Positions 5,347 to 12,008 of a DNA stretch of 13,219 nucleotides are shown here, one piece after another. The stretch is taken from contig CAZIWA010000145.1 in assembly GCA_964542875.1 (NCBI GenBank), positions 1 to 13,219 of the forward strand, read 5' to 3'. The notes under the pieces were generated by a model that saw only the letters and a program-made list of their open reading frames with translations, did not search any database and was not told where the DNA came from. Source of the DNA: CAZGOM01 sp964542875. GTDB taxonomy: Bacteria > Planctomycetota > Phycisphaerae > Phycisphaerales > Phycisphaeraceae. The translations under genes were made by a program, and so were the position numbers. Every line of letters begins with the position of its first letter. The first letter of the stretch is position 1.

Positions 5347-7617
5347 TCAGCGGTCTTTTTTCTTGCCCTTGGTGACTTGGTTCTGCTGGTTTTGCTGGGC
5401 GGATTCCAGCTTGGCCTGCTGGGCTTCGACGATCTTGGAGATCATGGACATGAAGCCGGGTTTCTGGTTGGGGTCGACCTTGAAGAGGGTGCCTGCGGCT
5501 TCTTCGCGGGCGATGTGCCGCTTGACGATGAGGCTGTCGATGATGCCGGCAGCCGTGGAGGCGAAGATGTACAGCGTGAGGCCTGAGGGAGCGCTGTAGA
5601 GCATGAAGGGGAAGAGGATGGTGACGAACATCATGATCTTCTGCTGCTGCTTGGCCTGGTCCGTGGTGGCCGGGGGAGCGGTGAGCTTCTGATTGATGAT
5701 GAACATCGCGCCCATGAGGATGGGCATGATGTTGAAGGAGGAATAGTCGAAGTTGATGAAGAGCAGGTGGAAGTTGCGGGCTTCGGGGAAGAACACGATG
5801 AGCCGGTCAGGGCTTGAAAGGTCGGCAAAGAAGTGCCAGTTGGGATTGATGGCCTGGAAGAGGCCCCAGAAAGCGGGCACATGGCGCAGCTCGATGGCGA
5901 AGTAGAGCATGGCGTAAAGCGCGATCCAGATGGGCATCTGGAGGAACATGGGCGCGCAGCCGAGCATGTTGAGGGGGTTGATGTTCTTTTCGCGGTAGAG
6001 CCGGAGGGTTTCGGCCTGCTGGGCCTGGGGATCGTTGGCGTACTTCTTTTTGAGTTTTTCGAGTTCGGGCTGGATGGCCGCCATCTGCTTGCCCATCTTG
6101 GCCATGTTGATCTGAGATCGGCGGGTGATGGGGTGGAGGCAGAGCCGGACGACAACCACGAGGATGATGATTGCGATGCCCCAGTCGCCGGTGACGGAGT
6201 GGATGAAGTAGAGGAACTTGAGCAGGAAGTGGGCGAGCCACTGGAAGGTGCAGAAGCTGCACATGCCGCCCAGGGAGTAGATGATCATCTCGGAGAAGCC
6301 CAGTTGCTTGTAGGGGGCTGCTGCGAGGATGGTGGGGTCCAGGGGGCCGGCGTAGATGCTCAGGTCAAGATCGTGCGAGGCGCCTGGGGCGACGGCGAAA
6401 GGCGCGGTGCCCAGGGCGAGGAAGACGCTGCTGGTGTCGTGCTGGATGTCCGCGGGAGGGTAGACGCCCTGGACATCAAGGCCGACGTAGGGGAAGAGCT
6501 CATCGAGGCGCTTGAGCGGGGTGCCGGGCTTGGGCGTGGCGGCAGAAGGTGTGCCGGTTTCCACGGGGACGGGGCGATAGACAGCGGCGGCGAAGTAGCG
6601 GTTGCGGTAAGCGAGCCAGACCATTTCGGCTTTTTCAGGGCCGGCGGTGAGGGGCCAGAGGGCGTGGGTGCGGTTGTCTTTGTTGAACTGATCGATGGCG
6701 TGGGCGCGGGAGATGGTGTCGGCGGTGGTGTAGATGAACTGGCGGGAGGGGTTGTAGCCTACGTCGAAGTAGCCGACGACGTCGAGCCGGCGGTCGCCCA
6801 TGTAGGCGGTTTCCTGAGGGGTGTCGCCCATGGCGTATTGCTGCCACACGACGTTCAGGGGACGGCTGGTGAGGTTTTTGACGTTCTGCTGAAGCTGGAT
6901 CTGGTAGCTGTCTTTGGCGACGGTCCAGGTGCGGGTGAGCTCCAGGACGGGTTGGTCTTTGTCGTCGACGATGGTGAGTGCGTAGACGGCCTGGTTGTTG
7001 ATTTTGCCAGCGGCAGGGGCCGCGGGCTGGGAGGCGGAGTGTGCTGAGAGAACCTCGGGAGTGAGGGTGAGGCGGTAGCTGTCGGTGGGGGATTTAAGCT
7101 CCCAGCGGACGCGGGAAAGATCAACAAACTGGTTATCAACGATGACGGCCCGGGCAGCAAAGGGCATGGTGTAGACCGCGCCCTGGTGGTACTGCTGAAT
7201 CAGGTAGGGGTGGCCGTTGATGACTTCGTTGGTGTAGCGTGAGGTGGTGGCGGTGAGAACGGAGGCGCCCCAGGCGGAGAGCTCGACCTGGAGATTAAAG
7301 CCCGTGGTTTTGTCGTTGGAGCCGATGGTGGCCACGCGTGCTTCGGAGAAGCCTTTGGCTTTATAACCATTGACGGGGGCGATGACGGCGGGCTGCGTGG
7401 CGGGGGCCGTGGTGGCGACTGCCGTCGCAGCGGGCGCGGTGGTGGCGCCGGGGAGCGTCGGGGTGATGGTGGATGCGGGGGCATCCGTGCCGGTCTTGGC
7501 GACGGGGGTGTTTTCGGTTTTCAGCTCTTTTTCGGCGGTTTTTGCATTGAAAAAGAATGAAACGACCACCGCAAGGGCGATCAGGACCGCAATGAACGCG
7601 ACAACTTTATTGCGCAC
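5347..7617 (-). CDS. yidC: Membrane protein insertase YidC (Oxa1/YidC family, with P1 domain)
   Basis: Inserts and folds inner-membrane proteins, alone or with SecYEG. The 756 residues are long for the family. Layout: N-terminal membrane anchor (about 5-23); a low-complexity linker rich in Ala, Thr and Pro (about 35-82); the periplasmic P1 beta-domain (about 85-435); then the conserved five-helix core. The core shows IAIIILVVVVRLCLHPIT (481-498), with Arg491 at the position of the conserved groove arginine, the cytosolic coiled hairpin rich in Lys, Gln and Glu (about 500-545), NPLNMLGCAPMFLQMPIW (547-564), and late membrane segments near 628-642 and 661-692. The tail is Gln-rich and ends GKKKDR, as expected for a ribosome-facing basic end. 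Initiation is at GTG (7617-7615), with GAGG 9 nt upstream. A promoter candidate lies at 7668-7697 and a terminator at 5285-5318, so the gene is probably monocistronic. The usual partners rpmH and rnpA are not adjacent. Confidence 0.96.
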   Translation of the reverse strand: MRNKVVAFIAVLIALAVVVSFFFNAKTAEKELKTENTPVAKTGTDAPASTITPTLPGATTAPAATAVATTAPATQPAVIAPVNGYKAKGFSEARVATIGSNDKTTGFNLQVELSAWGASVLTATTSRYTNEVINGHPYLIQQYHQGAVYTMPFAARAVIVDNQFVDLSRVRWELKSPTDSYRLTLTPEVLSAHSASQPAAPAAGKINNQAVYALTIVDDKDQPVLELTRTWTVAKDSYQIQLQQNVKNLTSRPLNVVWQQYAMGDTPQETAYMGDRRLDVVGYFDVGYNPSRQFIYTTADTISRAHAIDQFNKDNRTHALWPLTAGPEKAEMVWLAYRNRYFAAAVYRPVPVETGTPSAATPKPGTPLKRLDELFPYVGLDVQGVYPPADIQHDTSSVFLALGTAPFAVAPGASHDLDLSIYAGPLDPTILAAAPYKQLGFSEMIIYSLGGMCSFCTFQWLAHFLLKFLYFIHSVTGDWGIAIIILVVVVRLCLHPITRRSQINMAKMGKQMAAIQPELEKLKKKYANDPQAQQAETLRLYREKNINPLNMLGCAPMFLQMPIWIALYAMLYFAIELRHVPAFWGLFQAINPNWHFFADLSSPDRLIVFFPEARNFHLLFINFDYSSFNIMPILMGAMFIINQKLTAPPATTDQAKQQQKIMMFVTILFPFMLYSAPSGLTLYIFASTAAGIIDSLIVKRHIAREEAAGTLFKVDPNQKPGFMSMISKIVEAQQAKLESAQQNQQNQVTKGKKKDR

Positions 7618-7667
7618 AGGTATTTGCCTCGAAAGTCAGGAGTCAAGCCCGAAACGAAAGACGCAAC

Positions 7668-7697
7668 AGTATAGGGCTTGTGCCGCCGGGCTGCGAA
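7668..7697 (-). promoter_or_regulatory. yidC: Candidate sigma-70-type promoter of yidC
   Basis: On the minus strand, TTCGCA (7697-7692) and TATACT (7673-7668) are separated by 18 nt and match the -35 and -10 consensus at 4 of 6 and 5 of 6 positions. Transcription would start near 7661, giving a leader of about 45 nt before the GTG start. This rests on pattern matching only. Confidence 0.4.
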
Positions 7698-7800
7698 CGG
7701 GATGGAAGGAAGTTGACGGAGTAATAAGGCAGGGCTTTCAAAGCGGGGGGGCGAGGATGCTAGACTTTGGGTCTGCGGTAAGGAAAAGACACTCAGGGAT

Positions 7801-8418
7801 ATGCGCATGCCGATTTATCTTGATGGTGAACTGATTGCGACGGACGCGCCGATCCTGGCGGAAGCGCTGGAGGCCGTTCGACTGCATCTTCTGCCTTCGC
7901 AGAGGGTTATCAGTGAGGTTTGGCTCAATGGAAACCTGCTTTATGGGCAGGAATTGATCGAACTGCGTGGCGCGGAACTTGAAGGCGTGAAGGTGGAAAT
8001 ACGCTCCCAGAGCCCGGTGCAACTGGTGGTGGAGACGCTGGTGGCGGTGCGTGAAGGCCTGCCGCGGACGTACGAGGTACAGCAGCAGGCGATCGTGGAG
8101 ATTCATCAAGGACAAATCGACGCAGGGCTGGCGATGGTGAAGGAGACGGTGGAGTTCTGGGATCACGTGCTGGGAGCGTTGTCGCTGAGCGTGGACCTGC
8201 TGAAGATCGATCCGCATGATGCGGTGTTTTTATCGCGCGACCTGACGTTATGGGCCGATGAACTGCGCCGGAGCCTGGGCGACCTGCAAGAGGCGCTGGA
8301 GAAGAAAGACACGCGCGCGGTGCAGACGCTATTGGCGGGGCACTGGCCGGACCTGACGGAAAGCTGGGGCCGGTTGCTGGACTATCTGGCGCATGAGGTG
8401 CGTAAGGCAGGGGTTTGA
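7801..8418 (+). CDS. Uncharacterised protein, beta-rich N-terminus and helical C-terminus
   Basis: I do not recognise this family. The 205 residues contain no cysteine, no signal peptide and no membrane segment, and are rich in Leu, Glu and Asp. Residues 1-70 look like a small alpha/beta module (IYLDGELIAT, an amphipathic helix EALEAVRLHL, then VISEVWLNG and EGVKVEIRS). Residues 73-205 look mostly helical, with clear amphipathic stretches (VQLVVETLVAVREGL, LRRSLGDLQEALEKKD, WGRLLDYLAHEV). This suggests a soluble scaffold or partner-binding protein rather than an enzyme, as no catalytic motif stands out. Two in-frame starts compete: ATG 7801, and ATG 7807, which has AGGG (7794-7797) at a better distance. 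The gene diverges from yidC. Its stop lies 21 nt before the aldo/keto reductase start, so the two are probably one transcript. Confidence 0.8.
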   Translation: MRMPIYLDGELIATDAPILAEALEAVRLHLLPSQRVISEVWLNGNLLYGQELIELRGAELEGVKVEIRSQSPVQLVVETLVAVREGLPRTYEVQQQAIVEIHQGQIDAGLAMVKETVEFWDHVLGALSLSVDLLKIDPHDAVFLSRDLTLWADELRRSLGDLQEALEKKDTRAVQTLLAGHWPDLTESWGRLLDYLAHEVRKAGV

Positions 8419-8439
8419 GTCGTCATTTAAGGAACAAAC

Positions 8440-9426
8440 ATGAAATACGTGAGACTTGGCAATACGGGTTTGAAGGTGTCGCAATTGTGCCTGGGGTGCA
8501 TGAGCTATGGCGTGCCGGAGCGGGGCAACCACACATGGACGCTGCCGGAAGAGGTGAGCCGGCCGATGATCAAGCTGGCGTTGGAAGCGGGGATCAACTT
8601 TCTGGATACCGCGAATGTGTATTCCGATGGGACCAGCGAGGAGATCGTGGGCAGGGCGATCAAGGATTTTTCCCGACGGGAAGAACTGGTGATCGCCACT
8701 AAGGTGCATGGGCAGATGCGCAAGGAACCCAATGGACGCGGGCTTTCGCGTAAAGCGATCCTGGGAGAAATCGACAACAGCCTGCGGCGGCTGGGCACCG
8801 ATTATGTAGACCTATACCAGATCCACCGGTGGGATTATGAAACACCGATCGAAGAGACGCTGGAAGCGCTCAACGATGTGGTGCGGGCGGGCAAGGCGCG
8901 GTACATCGGGGCGTCGTCCATGCATGCGTGGCAGTTCGCCAAAGCGCTTTTCACGTCCAAGGTCAATGGCTGGGCAAGGTTTGTGTCGATGCAGAACCAC
9001 TACAACCTGATGTATCGGGAAGAGGAGCGGGAGATGATGCCGCTGTGCAAGTCCGAGGGGATCGGGGTGATTCCGTGGAGCCCGCTGGCGCGAGGCCGGT
9101 TGACGCGCGGGTGGTCGGAAAAGGACGCGACGGCGCGCTCAGGCACGGACAATGTGCTGACGCGTTTGTATTCGGCGACGGAAGCCGCGGACGAAGCGGT
9201 GGTGCGCGCGGTGGCAGAAGTGGCGCGCTCGCGGCAGATATCGATGGCGCAAGTGGCGATGGGGTGGCAGTTCACCAAGGATTATGTGACTTCGCCGATT
9301 GTCGGGGCGACCAAAGCAAAGCATCTGGAAGATGCGGTGAAGGCGCTTGACCTGAAGCTGACGCAGCAGGAGATCAAACTGCTTGAGGAAGCTTACGTGG
9401 CGCATCCGGTGGCCGGGTTTGAATGA
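8440..9426 (+). CDS. Aldo/keto reductase
   Basis: An NADPH-dependent TIM-barrel oxidoreductase of 328 residues, typical for the family. The N-terminal MKYVRLGNTGLKVSQLCLG is the usual opening. The catalytic tetrad is complete: Asp56 and Tyr61 in FLDTANVYSDG, Lys88 in IATKVHG and His129 in YQIHRWD. Further family blocks are IGASSMHAWQ, QNHYNLMYREEEREMMPLC, IPWSPLARGRLTRG and the C-terminal cofactor-binding segment SPIVGATKAKHLEDAVKAL. It resembles the subgroup that includes E. coli YajO-like enzymes. The substrate cannot be read from sequence; a sugar aldehyde or a small carbonyl compound is plausible. AAGGA at 8429-8433 lies 6 nt before ATG 8440. It is the second gene after 7801-8418, and its TGA stop is immediately followed by the stop codon of the opposing membrane-protein gene. 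Confidence 0.93.
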   Translation: MKYVRLGNTGLKVSQLCLGCMSYGVPERGNHTWTLPEEVSRPMIKLALEAGINFLDTANVYSDGTSEEIVGRAIKDFSRREELVIATKVHGQMRKEPNGRGLSRKAILGEIDNSLRRLGTDYVDLYQIHRWDYETPIEETLEALNDVVRAGKARYIGASSMHAWQFAKALFTSKVNGWARFVSMQNHYNLMYREEEREMMPLCKSEGIGVIPWSPLARGRLTRGWSEKDATARSGTDNVLTRLYSATEAADEAVVRAVAEVARSRQISMAQVAMGWQFTKDYVTSPIVGATKAKHLEDAVKALDLKLTQQEIKLLEEAYVAHPVAGFE

Positions 9427-10395
9427 TCAGAGAGTTGGATCGCTCGGCGGGCTTTGAATGACCTGAGCGAGAGGAATAACCGGTGTGACGGGGCGAATCC
9501 GGATGAGCTGCCGGATCAGCAAGAAGGTGCTCAGCACTGGGAGGGGGAGTGACATGCACTCAAGGAACGCCTCGGGAAATACATTGCCGGAATAGTCGGC
9601 CTGAAACACCATCAGCAGCAGAAAGAACGCTATCGCCGTGGTGGCGATGTCGATCCTGGTGATGATTCGGGTGATCCGAAGGATGTGCGTCGCGGGTGGC
9701 CTCACCACCTGCATGACGAGTGCGGTGATGTACAGCAAGGCAGCCAGAATCTGGAAGCCGGTATAGATCGTGACGGCGAGGAAGAAGAGCGTTTTCAAGA
9801 GAGTGGAATCGTTAAATAGCCTGCTGTATTGAAAGTCAAAGATGGAATCAAAGGCCGCCAGAGCAATGAAGAAGAGCGGAACAGCGATGAGAAATTTGAG
9901 GGCCGCATTTCCCAGGAGTGCGTAACAGCGAGAGGTGGACTGTGAGGACGAGATGGTTGCGGTTGGGCGCGTGGAGGTGGGAGAGTGGGGGACAGAGGAT
10001 TGAACCTGAGCGTTGCGTTTAAGCTCAAGGTATTCGGTGAGGACCAGAACGTAGCGGATGACGGGGAGCAAAGCGGCGGCAATGGTGACGCAGGTGAGCG
10101 AGAAAAAGATAGCCTCGAATGTTGTGTCGGGGTCGGGCTGCCGTTTGATCCAGAGATACACGGAGGTGACGCCGACAGCCAGGGCGATGTTCAAAAGTGC
10201 GTCAAGCGCTGTCAGGTTCACGGTGGTTTGGGATTGCCGGAGAGTGTGGCGATCTGTGAAAAGCATGGTCGCGAGATAGTGGTAGAGCATGGCCAGGGAC
10301 CAGAGGATGCAGAGGAAAAAGGTCCCGAAGACCAGCATCAGGCCTGCCCCGGAGCCTCCTGGGCCGATGCCGAGAAAACATAAAACGGCGAACAA
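9427..10395 (-). CDS. Polytopic membrane protein of unknown function (minimum extent; start uncertain)
   Basis: From the only standard start codon in the frame (TTG 10395-10393) the product has 322 residues and about seven hydrophobic segments, near 18-45, 62-83, 93-122, 165-183, 200-230, 248-265 and 280-297. A Ser/Thr-rich cytosolic or periplasmic loop lies around 130-156. No enzyme motif is visible and the family is not recognised. TTG 10395 has no ribosome site and falls inside a hydrophobic stretch. The frame stays open upstream to a TGA at 10707-10705 and would add another membrane segment plus a Cys-x-x-Cys (10650-10639). No ATG, GTG or TTG is present there, so the true start is rare (ATA, ATC or CTG) or lost. 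The strong G excess of the + strand seen over yidC is weaker here. The gene converges on the aldo/keto reductase with no spacer. Confidence 0.65.
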   Translation of the reverse strand: MFAVLCFLGIGPGGSGAGLMLVFGTFFLCILWSLAMLYHYLATMLFTDRHTLRQSQTTVNLTALDALLNIALAVGVTSVYLWIKRQPDPDTTFEAIFFSLTCVTIAAALLPVIRYVLVLTEYLELKRNAQVQSSVPHSPTSTRPTATISSSQSTSRCYALLGNAALKFLIAVPLFFIALAAFDSIFDFQYSRLFNDSTLLKTLFFLAVTIYTGFQILAALLYITALVMQVVRPPATHILRITRIITRIDIATTAIAFFLLLMVFQADYSGNVFPEAFLECMSLPLPVLSTFLLIRQLIRIRPVTPVIPLAQVIQSPPSDPTL

Positions 10396-10704
10396 GCCGG
10401 TAACGACTGCGCTGATGAGCTTGGAGCCCGCGCACAGGAATGAGATGAAAGAAATGGCCGTAACAAGCAGTTGCGATGTGGGTTGGGCAGAAAATGTGGC
10501 GGACGGCGGTGGTGTGTTGGATGAAGGTGTGATGGGAGCCCCCTTTGAAATTGAGCGCCGGATGATAACGGAGAAAAAGGAAGTGAGGGGAAGGGAAGTG
10601 CGTGAGAGGTTTGAGCCGCCATTCGTTTTGAAAGTGGGGCAGGTGCTACAGATCGGATGATGCTCTAAATTTTCAGTTATGGGAGTGGCTCCCAGTAAGT
10701 TTGA
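10396..10704 (-). other. Open upstream extension of the membrane-protein frame, no standard start codon
   Basis: On the minus strand this 309-nt stretch has no stop codon and continues in frame with the membrane-protein gene. It encodes a Cys-x-x-Cys motif (10650-10639, preceded by HHPI), a Ser/Thr/Pro-rich segment, and a hydrophobic stretch reading LLVTAISFISFLCAG near its end. The best-placed candidate start is ATA at 10680-10678, with GGGAG (10693-10689) 8 nt before it. That would give a 417-residue protein. ATA is very rarely used, so a mutated ATG or a sequence error is equally possible. The + strand also has an open frame here, which I take to be antisense. Confidence 0.45.
10680..10694. 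repeat. Small inverted repeat TGGGAG-TGG-CTCCCA
   Basis: A 6-bp stem with a 3-nt loop. No T-run follows on either strand, so it is not an intrinsic terminator. On the minus strand it would bury the GGGAG that could serve as ribosome site for the extended membrane-protein frame. Confidence 0.4.
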
Positions 10705-10763
10705 TCAAAAGAAGCAGGGGCCTTGTGTTTTCCACCAACCGGTGAGCCGAAGTTATTGATCAA
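10700..10763. promoter_or_regulatory. Paired TTGATCAA palindromes, candidate operator sites
   Basis: The perfect palindrome TTGATCAA occurs at 10701-10708 (extended to TTTGATCAAA at 10700-10709) and at 10756-10763, with centres 55 bp apart, close to five helical turns. Both lie upstream of the candidate promoter of the Gfo/Idh unit and beside the 5' side of the membrane-protein frame. This arrangement fits binding of a dimeric regulator that loops or stacks, but no regulator gene is in the window. Confidence 0.35.
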
Positions 10764-10794
10764 ACATTAAAATTCAGCCATTTTGCCTCCACAT

Positions 10795-10823
10795 TTCACG
10801 TGAGGAACAAAACGTTTTATACT
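10795..10823 (+). promoter_or_regulatory. Candidate sigma-70-type promoter of the Gfo/Idh unit
   Basis: TTCACG (10795-10800) and TATACT (10818-10823) are separated by 17 nt and match the -35 and -10 consensus at 4 of 6 and 5 of 6 positions. Transcription would begin near 10830, about 50 nt before ATG 10882. The surrounding sequence is more A/T-rich than the rest of the window, as expected for a promoter. Confidence 0.5.
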
Positions 10824-10881
10824 GCGTCAATTGTGCGGTGTTCGGATTGTTTTGAGGTTCCTTTTCAATACGGAAAAATCC

Positions 10882-11889
10882 ATGAGCAAGCTTCACATCG
10901 GGATCGTCGGCGCGGGTTTGATCGCACGTGAACATTCGGCGACGCTTACACGCAACAAGCGCGTGGGCAAGCTCAGCGTGTTTGATTCCGACGCGGCACG
11001 CGCCGGGGCGTTCAGCAAAGACATCGGGGCCGGGGTGGCTGGGTCTTTGGAAGAGTTGGCCAAGTCGGTTGACTTGCTGTGGATCTGCACGCCGCCGGTG
11101 GCGCACCTGCAGGCGGTGCAGGCCGGCTGCAAAGCGGGCAAACCGATTTTCTGCGAAAAGCCGCTGGCCCAGAACACCAAGGAAGCGCAGGCGATCCAGA
11201 AGCTGACCACTGCGGCGAAAGTGCCGTTTTTCATGGGGCAGTCAGGCCGGTACACCGACGCATTCATCAAGATCAAGGAAGTGGTGGAGAAGGGGCTCAT
11301 CGGCGATGTGGTGTATGTGTGGTCGCTGCGTCATGGCTACCTGGACCGGAAGAACCAGCCCGCATGGCGCTTTGAGGACAAGTCCTCGGGCGGCGTGCTG
11401 GTTGAGTTTGGCATTCATGAGATCGACTTTGCGCAGTGGATCGGCGGGCCGCTTAAGGATGTGTCTGCGGTGAGCACGTCGAGCATTCTCAACCCCGGAA
11501 AGTTCACCGAAGCCGTGACCGCGGTGGGCACGTTTGCCAGCGGCGCCAAGGCAAAGGTGGAAGTGAGCTGGGCCAATCCGCGATACCTGTGGCAGCGCGG
11601 CGTGGAAGGGACCAAGGGCAGCCTGTTTTACGACGACAGTAATTTCAACCACGTGATGCATGTGGTGCCGGGCAAGCCGGCGAAGATGATCAAGGCCGGC
11701 GGGATCCACTGGAAGGACCCGGTGACGGGTGAAAACATGTCGTTTAAGAACCAAGCCAAGGCCGTGCTGGATGCGCTGGCAAACGGCAAGCCGGCGCCGG
11801 TGGGGATCGAGGCCGGTTTGCAGGCCGTGAAGGCCGCCGACGCGATGATGAAGGCTGCCCAGAGCGGTAAGAACGTGGCGGTGAAGTAA
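10882..11889 (+). CDS. Gfo/Idh/MocA family oxidoreductase (first of a tandem pair)
   Basis: A 335-residue NAD(P)-dependent dehydrogenase of the glucose-fructose oxidoreductase / inositol dehydrogenase family, acting on a sugar, inositol or sugar-derived substrate. The N-terminal Rossmann motif is HIGIVGAGLIAREH (5-18). The family signature CEKPLA (91-96) carries the cofactor/active-site Lys93, and EFGIHEIDFAQW (175-186) gives His179 and Asp182 in the usual His-x-x-Asp arrangement. The second domain is a beta-sheet dimerisation fold (about 122-295). The frame is open further upstream to a TTG at 10831, but the Rossmann strand begins at ATG 10882, so that start is chosen; the ribosome site there (GGA at 10872-10874) is weak. 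No Tat or other signal peptide is seen, so the protein is cytosolic. The next oxidoreductase follows 119 nt downstream. The substrate cannot be determined. Confidence 0.9.
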   Translation: MSKLHIGIVGAGLIAREHSATLTRNKRVGKLSVFDSDAARAGAFSKDIGAGVAGSLEELAKSVDLLWICTPPVAHLQAVQAGCKAGKPIFCEKPLAQNTKEAQAIQKLTTAAKVPFFMGQSGRYTDAFIKIKEVVEKGLIGDVVYVWSLRHGYLDRKNQPAWRFEDKSSGGVLVEFGIHEIDFAQWIGGPLKDVSAVSTSSILNPGKFTEAVTAVGTFASGAKAKVEVSWANPRYLWQRGVEGTKGSLFYDDSNFNHVMHVVPGKPAKMIKAGGIHWKDPVTGENMSFKNQAKAVLDALANGKPAPVGIEAGLQAVKAADAMMKAAQSGKNVAVK

Positions 11890-12008
11890 GGAGAGAGTCC
11901 CGTGTCCCGCGTCGAGTGTCCTGGGTTTGCGGAGAAGCACGGACTTCAGACTTGGCGCGAGGTATGGATCGAGCGGGTCGTGATCTAATTGAATTGAAGG
12001 ATGAATCA

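Noticed and set aside
5833..7047. 404-codon open frame on the + strand inside yidC
   Set aside because: Its translation is a Gly/Val/Asp/Glu-rich shadow of the GC-rich yidC codons, with no family motif, and yidC on the other strand is unmistakable.
7713..7741. TTGACG at 7713-7718 as the -35 box for the gene at 7801
   Set aside because: No acceptable -10 hexamer is present at 16-18 nt downstream. The TAGACT at 7761 is too far away to pair with it.
10289..10660. 123-codon open frame on the + strand
   Set aside because: It overlaps the membrane-protein gene and its upstream extension in antisense. The opposite strand gives a more protein-like hydrophobic pattern, and no ribosome site or family motif supports the + frame.
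10831..10881. Upstream TTG start for the first Gfo/Idh gene
   Set aside because: It would add 17 residues before the Rossmann strand, and the TTG lies at the predicted transcription start. ATG 10882 is the natural start for the family.
11916..12008. Upstream GTG start for the second Gfo/Idh gene
   Set aside because: A good ribosome site (AAGGA, 11997-12001) stands before ATG 12009, and the added residues show no signal peptide or family similarity.
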